Below, piece after piece: positions 1 through 4,973 of a DNA stretch of 8,296 nt (the stretch's first letter is position 1; each line of letters opens with the position of its first letter). This stretch comes from Deltaproteobacteria bacterium. GTDB taxonomy: Bacteria > Myxococcota > Polyangia > Polyangiales > B10-G4. Made by a program: the position numbers and the translations under genes. The notes below the pieces were generated by a model. The model worked only from the letters and a program-made list of their open reading frames with translations. It was not told where the DNA came from and searched no databases. Location: assembly GCA_019312705.1 (NCBI GenBank), contig JAFDCW010000142.1, positions 1 through 8,296 of the forward strand. Reading direction: 5' to 3'.

Positions 1-1344
1 CTTGAGGGCACGCATCAGGGTGATCTCCCCGGGGCTCCGGGTATGCCCGAGCCAGTCGCGCTTCAGGAGCCCGATGCCGTGCTCGGCGCTCACCGAGCCC
101 TGGTGGCGCTGGACGAGGGCGAAGAGGTGGGCGTCGGCGTCGTGGGTCTCGGCGAAGAAGGCGTCAGTGTCCATGTCGTCGGGCTTCATGACGTTGACGT
201 GCAGGTTTCCGTCGCCGATGTGGCCGAAGAGGCATATCTCCCAGGTCGGATACCGCTCGGCCATCAGGTCTTCGAAGTCTCGGACGAAGGCTTCGAGGCG
301 GGCGATGGGCAGGGCGATGTCGTTCTTGTGGGGCAGGCCGGTTGCCGACAGGCTTTCGCTGATGCCCTCCCGGAGGTCCCAGAGGGCGCGGGCCTGGTCG
401 CGGGTCTGGGCGAGGGTGCCGTCTTCGATGAGGTCACCTTCGACGAGGGTCTCGAGCCACTCGTCGAGGTGAGCGCGATCCGTCGCTTCGACCTCCACCA
501 ATACGTAGTGGCTCGCCGGGGTGCTGAAGGGGATGGTGACGCGGCGGTGGCGAGTGAGGCGGTCGAGGCAGTGGTCCGTGAAGAACTCGTAGGCGGATAG
601 CGTGAAGGGGGCCAGGCGCGCGGCGCGGAAGAGCCGGAGGACCGCCGGTAGGTCCGGGACGGCGAAGAGCAGTACGTCGAGACCCCGGGGAACAGGGGTG
701 AGCTTGAGCGTTGCTTCGGTGATGACCCCGAGCATGCCCTCGCTGCCGATGAAGAGCTGGCGGAGGTCGACCCCGGTGTTGTCTTTTTCGAGGGCGCCGC
801 CGAGCTCGAGGACTTCGCCGGTCCCGGTGACGACGGTGAGGCCGAGGACCCAGTTGCGGGTGAGGCCGTAGCGAATGACCTTCACCCCGCCGGCGTTGGT
901 GGCGATGTTGCCACCGATGGTGCTCGACCCCTTCGACGCGAAGTCGATGGGCCAGGTGAGACCGTGCTCCTCGGCGTGGCGGTGCACGACCTCCGTGATG
1001 GCGCCGGCGCCGACGCGCATCGTGCCGCCGAGGGAGTCGACCTGCCCGAGGTCGCGCATACGTTCGAGGGAGAGCACGACTTCGCCCTTTGCGGCGACGG
1101 CGCCCCCGGCGAGGCCGGTTCGGCCCCCGGAGGGCACGACCGCCACGCCGGCCTCGTGGCATCGGCCGATGATCGTGGCCACCTCTGCGGTACTTCGGGG
1201 ACGCGCGAGCAGGCTCGGGGCCGGCGGAAATACGCGGGTCCAGTCGGTGCCGTAGGTCTCGAGGTCCTCCGGGTCGTCACTGAAAGTGTCGGCGCTGAGG
1301 CCCTCTCCGAGGGCTTCGCGGAAGCCCCGGGGTAGCGCACTCAC
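1..1344 (-). CDS. FAD-dependent D-2-hydroxyglutarate dehydrogenase-like oxidase (3' end cut by window edge)
   Basis: Flavoenzyme of the GlcD/D-lactate dehydrogenase superfamily, closest in my reading to D-2-hydroxyglutarate dehydrogenase, which oxidises D-2-hydroxyglutarate to 2-oxoglutarate. 448 codons are visible from a GTG at 1344. The PCMH-type FAD domain shows PSGGRTGLAGG (residues 71-81) and GGNIATNAGG (144-153), then EKDNTGVDLRQLFIGSEG (186-203), a stretch very like human D2HGDH. The C-terminal domain has the metal-binding pattern GHIGDGNLH (His375, His382) and GSVSAEHGIG (Glu421, His422), and a LRE...HKND segment (324-342) where D2HGDH enzymes bind the substrate carboxylate. KRDWLGHTRSPGE (428-440) also parallels D2HGDH. 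Only about 15-30 C-terminal residues should be missing. The GTG start overlaps the serA stop as GTGA, so the two genes are probably translationally coupled. A D-lactate or glycolate oxidase role is the main alternative. The family call is firm; the exact substrate is inferred. Confidence 0.88.
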   Translation of the reverse strand, partial: MSALPRGFREALGEGLSADTFSDDPEDLETYGTDWTRVFPPAPSLLARPRSTAEVATIIGRCHEAGVAVVPSGGRTGLAGGAVAAKGEVVLSLERMRDLGQVDSLGGTMRVGAGAITEVVHRHAEEHGLTWPIDFASKGSSTIGGNIATNAGGVKVIRYGLTRNWVLGLTVVTGTGEVLELGGALEKDNTGVDLRQLFIGSEGMLGVITEATLKLTPVPRGLDVLLFAVPDLPAVLRLFRAARLAPFTLSAYEFFTDHCLDRLTRHRRVTIPFSTPASHYVLVEVEATDRAHLDEWLETLVEGDLIEDGTLAQTRDQARALWDLREGISESLSATGLPHKNDIALPIARLEAFVRDFEDLMAERYPTWEICLFGHIGDGNLHVNVMKPDDMDTDAFFAETHDADAHLFALVQRHQGSVSAEHGIGLLKRDWLGHTRSPGEITLMRALK

Positions 1345-2555
1345 GATGCATCCGTCTGCGTGGACACGGTCACGGCGTAGACATCTTCGCCCGCGGCGAT
1401 CTCTCTGACCGTGGCCTGGTCGGGGTCGCCGATGACCGCGATGCGGGCGCAGGCGGCATGCCCCCCGGAGAAGACGATGTTCTGCATCTCTTGAACGTTC
1501 ATTCCCGCTCGGCGGATCACGTTGAGCACGTGAGCCAGGACGCCGACGCGGTCGGCGTGGCGCACGACGACGACGTGGGTCCCGTGGCTCTCGCTGGCGA
1601 GGTTGACGCAGTTGGGGACCGGCAGGCCTTCGGCGTAGGCCGAGGTAATTCGCACGACCTCTTCGGCGACAGCTTCCGACGCCTCCACCGTGCTCGCGCC
1701 GATGTGGTGCGTGCCATAGACATTCGCCTCGGCGGCGATTTCCGTGCTGAAGTCCGCTGCCCCGCCCGAGGGCTCATCCGCGAAGACGTCGAGGCCCGCA
1801 CGCAGGTCCTTATCGCGGATCGCCTGGAGGAGGGCGCCCTGGTCGATGACCTCGCCGCGGCTGGTATTCACGAAGAACGCGCCTCGCCGCATAGCGTCGA
1901 AGATGCTTGCGCCAATGCGGCCCCGGGTCTCCGGTGTGAGGGAGAGGTGCACGGTCACGGCGTCGGCGAGGGACGCGGCCTTCTCGGGCGTGTCGGCGCG
2001 GACTACGCCGAGGTCCCGGGCGCCCTCGGGGGTGAGGCTCCGGGACCAGCCGACGACCTGCATGCCGAGGGCCTGGGCCCTACCGATCACCTCCTGACCG
2101 ATCGTGCCGCACCCGAGAACCGCGAGGGTGCGTCCCCGGAGCCCCTTGGCGGCCCCGAAGCGCTTCTTCTCCCAGCGCCCTTCGCGGAGAGACTGCACGT
2201 TGTCAGCGATGCGTCGGTCGAGGTTGATCAGATGCCCGATCGTGAGCTCGGCGACCGCGGCGGCGTTCTTGCCGGGGCAATTCGCCACGTACACGCCTCG
2301 GGCGCTCGCGGCGGCGAGGTCGATGGTATTTACCCCGGCGCCGGCGCGGATCACCAGGGCGAGCTCGGGGCCGGCTTCGATGTCGGCGGCGGTCACCTTG
2401 GTGCTGCGAACGACGAGGACTTCCGGTCGGGTCTCCCGGATGTGAGCGGTCAGGGCCGGGCCGGTAAGCTCCGGGGCAGCGTCGACATCGCCGCCGAGGT
2501 CCTGCATTCGGCCGGGAACGAAGGACGCGAGCTTGTCGGCGAGGAGGATGCGCAT
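1341..2555 (-). CDS. serA: D-3-phosphoglycerate dehydrogenase SerA, short type with C-terminal ACT domain
   Basis: Catalyses the first step of serine synthesis, NAD-dependent oxidation of 3-phosphoglycerate to 3-phosphohydroxypyruvate, in the cytosol. The 404-residue product has the E. coli-like layout: an N-terminal substrate-domain half, a Rossmann domain with GCGTIG (148-153), and the catalytic trio Arg233 (in TSRGEVID), Glu261 (in FADEPS) and His284 (in HHIGAS). A C-terminal ACT domain from about residue 325 carries HADRVGVL and GMNVQEM. The ACT residues matching E. coli serine-binding His344 and Asn364 are kept (His333, Asn353), while the Asn346 position looks like Asp335. I chose ATG at 2555 over an in-frame GTG at 2570 because GGAG sits 7 bases upstream of the ATG. 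The gene is first in a unit with the downstream D2HGDH-like gene (GTGA overlap) and diverges from the response regulator gene. Another 2-hydroxyacid dehydrogenase activity is possible but less likely with the ACT domain. Confidence 0.93.
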   Translation of the reverse strand: MRILLADKLASFVPGRMQDLGGDVDAAPELTGPALTAHIRETRPEVLVVRSTKVTAADIEAGPELALVIRAGAGVNTIDLAAASARGVYVANCPGKNAAAVAELTIGHLINLDRRIADNVQSLREGRWEKKRFGAAKGLRGRTLAVLGCGTIGQEVIGRAQALGMQVVGWSRSLTPEGARDLGVVRADTPEKAASLADAVTVHLSLTPETRGRIGASIFDAMRRGAFFVNTSRGEVIDQGALLQAIRDKDLRAGLDVFADEPSGGAADFSTEIAAEANVYGTHHIGASTVEASEAVAEEVVRITSAYAEGLPVPNCVNLASESHGTHVVVVRHADRVGVLAHVLNVIRRAGMNVQEMQNIVFSGGHAACARIAVIGDPDQATVREIAAGEDVYAVTVSTQTDAS

Positions 2556-2562
2556 GGTGTGA

Positions 2563-2566
2563 CTCC
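2563..2566 (-). promoter_or_regulatory. Ribosome binding site of serA
   Basis: On the minus strand GGAG lies 7 bases before the ATG at 2555. It supports this ATG over the upstream in-frame GTG at 2570, which the GGAG itself would overlap. It is the clearest Shine-Dalgarno sequence in the window. Confidence 0.6.
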
Positions 2567-2650
2567 GCACTGCATCGGCAGAAACTGAAGCAGCATATAT
2601 CCGAATTTACCCCATGATATAGTCGGTTTGGGCGGTTCCGGCGAGCGTGC
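2567..2650. promoter_or_regulatory. AT-richer divergent control region between serA and the response regulator
   Basis: The 137-base gap between the serA start and the response regulator start contains the only clearly AT-rich stretch in the window (about 2589-2623, with CATATAT, AATTTA and GATATAG). Such a dip in a GC-rich genome is typical of promoters. On the minus strand TATATC, TAAATT and TATATG could each serve as a -10 for serA, but none has a good -35 at 16-18 bases, so I do not assign an exact serA promoter. Confidence 0.45.
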
Positions 2651-2653
2651 TTT

Positions 2654-2682
2654 TTGGGATTTCGCCGTTCAGGGACTACGCT
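2654..2682 (+). promoter_or_regulatory. Candidate sigma-70-type promoter of the response regulator
   Basis: TTGGGA (2654-2659) and TACGCT (2677-2682) are separated by exactly 17 bases and match the -35 and -10 consensus at 4/6 and 3/6. Transcription would begin near 2689-2693, at or just before the GTG start codon at 2693, implying a leaderless or almost leaderless mRNA. The -10 region, ACTACGCTTGT, is nearly identical (10/11) to that of the candidate promoter at 8074-8102. This is a prediction by eye. Confidence 0.4.
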
Positions 2683-2692
2683 TGTACCGCAC

Positions 2693-3085
2693 GTGACCGA
2701 TGCTGCACCCAAGGTCTTGGTCGTCGACGACGATCCCGACAACCTCCGCATGGTGAGCCGCTACCTCGAAGCGAAGGGCTACTCCGTGGTGGTGACCAGC
2801 TCGCCCTTCGACGTGACCCGGCTGCTCCGCCAGGAAGAGCCGGACGTCGTCGTCCTCGACGTGATGATGCCCGCCCTCGATGGAGAAGCGGTCGCGAAGT
2901 TCATTCGTGGGGAGTGGCCCATCGAACGCCCACAGATTCTCTTCTACTCGGCGATCGACGACGAGCCCCTCCGGCTCCTGACCGACCGCATCCCCGGCTC
3001 GACGGCCGTTGCCAAGACCGCCGGCCTCGGCGCTCTTCTCGAGTCGATCCAAGAGATCATCGCGTCCAAATCATCAGAGCAGTGA
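2693..3085 (+). CDS. Single-domain (receiver-only) response regulator, CheY-like
   Basis: A 130-residue protein that is a receiver domain and nothing more. It should accept phosphate from a histidine kinase and act by protein-protein contact or as a phosphate relay, since no DNA-binding or enzymatic output domain follows. The acidic pair Asp12-Asp13 is in KVLVVDDDPDN, the phospho-acceptor is Asp56 in VVVLDVMMP, the switch Ser86 is in LFYSAID, and the conserved Lys108 is in AVAKTAG. All key residues are present, so it should be active. The start is GTG at 2693, which puts the first beta strand at the usual distance from the N-terminus. An in-frame TTG at 2654 would add 13 residues with no family support and coincides with a possible -35 element. 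No histidine kinase is visible in the window. The 3' end overlaps the convergent lipoprotein gene by 12 bases. Confidence 0.9.
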   Translation: MTDAAPKVLVVDDDPDNLRMVSRYLEAKGYSVVVTSSPFDVTRLLRQEEPDVVVLDVMMPALDGEAVAKFIRGEWPIERPQILFYSAIDDEPLRLLTDRIPGSTAVAKTAGLGALLESIQEIIASKSSEQ

Positions 3086-4177
3086 CGTCAGCAGCGGTGC
3101 GAGACGCGAGGCCTCGGGGCACGCTGCTGCACGACCGCTGACCCAGGCGCTGCGCCCGCCTCCGGTCACCTTCACCAGGGCGTCCTCCGGGGCTGAGCCT
3201 TCGGGGGCGCCGATTACGGTCGTGAGCGTTTCCGTCCCGTGTTGGTGGCTGTAGCGGCAGGCGCCGTCCGCGATGTCCTCGCCGGTGGCCTCTGCCCGGT
3301 CCCAATCCCGGCTCTGGTCGACTGACGTCGCCCTGTCGCCTTCTCGGGACCGGTCCCAATCCCGGCTCTGGTCGACTGGCGTCGCCCTGTCGCCTTCTCG
3401 GGACCTCCCGGGTCGTACGTCCGTCCCGCAGACGGTCACGAGATCGGTGGGTAGAAGAATGAATCGCGCGCACCCGTCCGAGGGTCCACCGACCGGGCTC
3501 CCGGCGACGCGAAATCCCACGACGCGCTCTTCACGGTCGGCCGACAGGGCCGACTTCGTCGGGGCCGGGCGAAAGACGTTGCGCACGCGCGCGAGGCCGA
3601 TCCCCGGGCAGTAGACCTCGTCGCTCGAGTGGGTGGTGCTGTTGGTGAAGGGGGCCCCCGCGGGATAGCGGCACCGTCGGCGGAGGGATACGCATCCCGG
3701 CACCTCGGCACCGGCGACGGTCTCCCGGAGGTCCACGTCGACGACGGTCACGTCACAGGGTACGGCGACGTCGCGCTCGCGATGTTCGTAGGTCCACTCG
3801 GCCCCGGCGTGCAGAGGCGCGCGCAAGATGGGGGACAGCGCCTCGCCCATCGGGGTGACGAGGGTGACTTCGTCGTCGCTCACGCGGTAGCGTTCGGCGG
3901 TTTGGTGGGCTGTTCCGTGAACGGCGATGACGCCTGTACCGTCGATGGCGGTTACCCCTTCGATGCGCACAGCGTCCCCCGGCGTCGCCGCGAGGCGCCA
4001 GCGGTCGCCGGGGGCGAGGGGGAAGAGCCGGGGGAGGGGGATGGGCGAGGTTCCCGGGCCGGCGGCGGCACCGCCTGACGTCGTCCCGGGGGAGTCGCCG
4101 GGGCTGTCATCGCAACCGGAGGCGGAGGGCGCCAATGCGACCGCCAACGCAAGGGTCAGAACGAGCGGCCCCTTCAT
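3074..4177 (-). CDS. Putative lipoprotein of unknown function with an internal 18-residue tandem repeat
   Basis: 367 residues. The N-terminus MKGPLVLTLALAVALAPSASGC is a signal peptide ending in a lipobox-like ASGC, predicting lipidation at Cys22. A Gly/Ser/Pro-rich linker follows to about residue 45. The next block opens with RLFPLAPGDRWRL, a pattern (PLxxGxxWxx) seen in secreted lipoproteins whose function is often unassigned. A later part is rich in Cys (for example VPCDVTV, VPGCVSLRRRC, VYCPGIGLARV), which suggests disulphides in the periplasm or outside the cell. Residues about 259-294 are two copies of an 18-residue, charge-rich unit (SREGDRAT...VDQSRDWDR). The gene starts within the stop codon of the upstream nucleoside phosphorylase-like gene (ATGA), so the two form one unit. 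I do not recognise a specific function. The reading frame stays open far upstream of the start, but that part is the wrong frame of the preceding gene. Confidence 0.75.
   Translation of the reverse strand: MKGPLVLTLALAVALAPSASGCDDSPGDSPGTTSGGAAAGPGTSPIPLPRLFPLAPGDRWRLAATPGDAVRIEGVTAIDGTGVIAVHGTAHQTAERYRVSDDEVTLVTPMGEALSPILRAPLHAGAEWTYEHRERDVAVPCDVTVVDVDLRETVAGAEVPGCVSLRRRCRYPAGAPFTNSTTHSSDEVYCPGIGLARVRNVFRPAPTKSALSADREERVVGFRVAGSPVGGPSDGCARFILLPTDLVTVCGTDVRPGRSREGDRATPVDQSRDWDRSREGDRATSVDQSRDWDRAEATGEDIADGACRYSHQHGTETLTTVIGAPEGSAPEDALVKVTGGGRSAWVSGRAAACPEASRLAPLLTSLL
3297..3404. repeat. 54-bp direct tandem duplication (two copies, one mismatch)
   Basis: Unit 1 is 3297-3350 and unit 2 is 3351-3404; both begin CGGTCCCAATCCCGG and end TCTCGGGAC. 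They match at 53 of 54 positions; the difference is A at 3325 versus G at 3379, which changes Ser to Pro on the coding (minus) strand. The length is a multiple of three, so the lipoprotein frame is kept. Abutting copies with one substitution point to recent duplication by slippage or unequal recombination. Confidence 0.95.
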
Positions 4178-4866
4178 CCGTGGGGCAGTCCCTGGGCGCC
4201 GCTGACGATCCAGGTGGCGATGACCTCGGCGGCGGCGATGGTGGCCTCGCGCTCGTATTGCAACCAGTCGTCGTGGGCTCCGGACCCGACCATGTGGGTC
4301 GCCCCGAGCACGCTGGTGAACGGAATCTGAGCCAGCTGGCAGGCATGGCCAATGGCGAACGCTTCGAGGTTCTCGGCGTGGCAGCCGAGGGCAGTCGGGA
4401 TCTCGTTGGCGAAGTCGTTGTCGATGGTCGCCGCCAAGGGGGAGCCGACGCCGACGGCGTGCGTGCGCTGGCCGGTCCCGGCGAGGCCCGCGGCGAGCAT
4501 CGAGTGGCAGGTGAGGCTGGTCTGCATCGGGTCCGGGTAGGCCGCTTTGCCGGAGGCGACGCCGCTGTCGACGAGCCGAAGCTTGCTGGCCACGAGCACG
4601 TCGTGGGGACGGTATTGGGGCAGTCCGGGGTAGATGCCGCAGGTGCCGAGGTGAACGACCGCGCGGGGCAGGAGCTGAAATACGCGTTTGGCGGCGGATC
4701 CCCCGGCGACGGCCATGCCTACGCCAACGGTCTTCGCCGCCACGTGCAGACCGCGGAGGTTGCCGCTCATACGGTCCCCGAGGTGAGGCCGGAGGCCCCG
4801 GAGGTCGGGGCCGTGGGCCGCGAAGATCAGCACATCCACGCGCTCGTTCGGGACAAGAGATTCCAT
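4174..4866 (-). CDS. Nucleoside phosphorylase/hydrolase-fold protein (PNP_UDP superfamily, futalosine hydrolase/MTA-SAH nucleosidase-like)
   Basis: A 230-residue protein with the layout of the purine nucleoside phosphorylase/nucleosidase superfamily, which cleaves the N-glycosidic bond of nucleosides. Visible signs are an N-terminal strand VDVLIFAAHGPDL (10-22), a glycine-rich TVGVGMAVAGGSAAK (46-60), the central VVHLGTCGIYPGL (70-82) matching the usual V-x-x-G-x-A/C-G motif, AENLEAFAIGHAC (164-176) matching the substrate-binding E-M-E type segment, and LGATHMVGSGAHDDW (187-201), where the family carries its catalytic acid. The last motif resembles futalosine hydrolase (menaquinone pathway), but no other menaquinone gene is in the window, so I leave the substrate open. 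I chose ATG at 4866; an in-frame GTG at 4887 with GGAAG upstream is a fair alternative adding 7 residues. It is the first gene of a two-gene unit with the lipoprotein (ATGA overlap) and diverges from the transpeptidase gene. Confidence 0.75.
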   Translation of the reverse strand: MESLVPNERVDVLIFAAHGPDLRGLRPHLGDRMSGNLRGLHVAAKTVGVGMAVAGGSAAKRVFQLLPRAVVHLGTCGIYPGLPQYRPHDVLVASKLRLVDSGVASGKAAYPDPMQTSLTCHSMLAAGLAGTGQRTHAVGVGSPLAATIDNDFANEIPTALGCHAENLEAFAIGHACQLAQIPFTSVLGATHMVGSGAHDDWLQYEREATIAAAEVIATWIVSGAQGLPHG

Positions 4867-4955
4867 CGCCGAGCGACGATAACCCACCTGTGACCGTCTT
4901 CCGAACGTGAACCTCGCCAAAGGAGCCTGATACGCCCCGGGGTTGCTCCGTGGAG

Positions 4956-4961
4956 TATGAT
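4956..4961 (+). promoter_or_regulatory. Possible -10 element upstream of the L,D-transpeptidase gene
   Basis: TATGAT lies 12 bases before the ATG at 4974 in the 107-base divergent gap, and matches TATAAT at 5 of 6. No convincing -35 is found 16-18 bases upstream, so the promoter is tentative. If it works, the 5' leader would be only a few bases, in line with the lack of a Shine-Dalgarno sequence close to the ATG. Confidence 0.25.
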
Positions 4962-4973
4962 GCGACCCGCCCG

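Noticed and set aside
43..600. 185-codon plus-strand frame rich in Val, Glu and Gly
   Set aside because: It is the antisense reading of the D2HGDH C-terminal domain.
434..1162. 242-codon minus-strand frame within the D2HGDH-like gene
   Set aside because: It is extremely Arg/His/Pro-rich, typical of an off-frame reading; the frame from GTG 1344 carries all family motifs.
1458..2588. 376-codon open frame on the plus strand opposite serA
   Set aside because: It is antisense to a fully motif-supported SerA and shows no recognisable domain.
2567..2650. A specific serA promoter on the minus strand
   Set aside because: Several TATA-like -10 candidates exist, but none has a matching -35 at 16-18 bases, so only the region is annotated.
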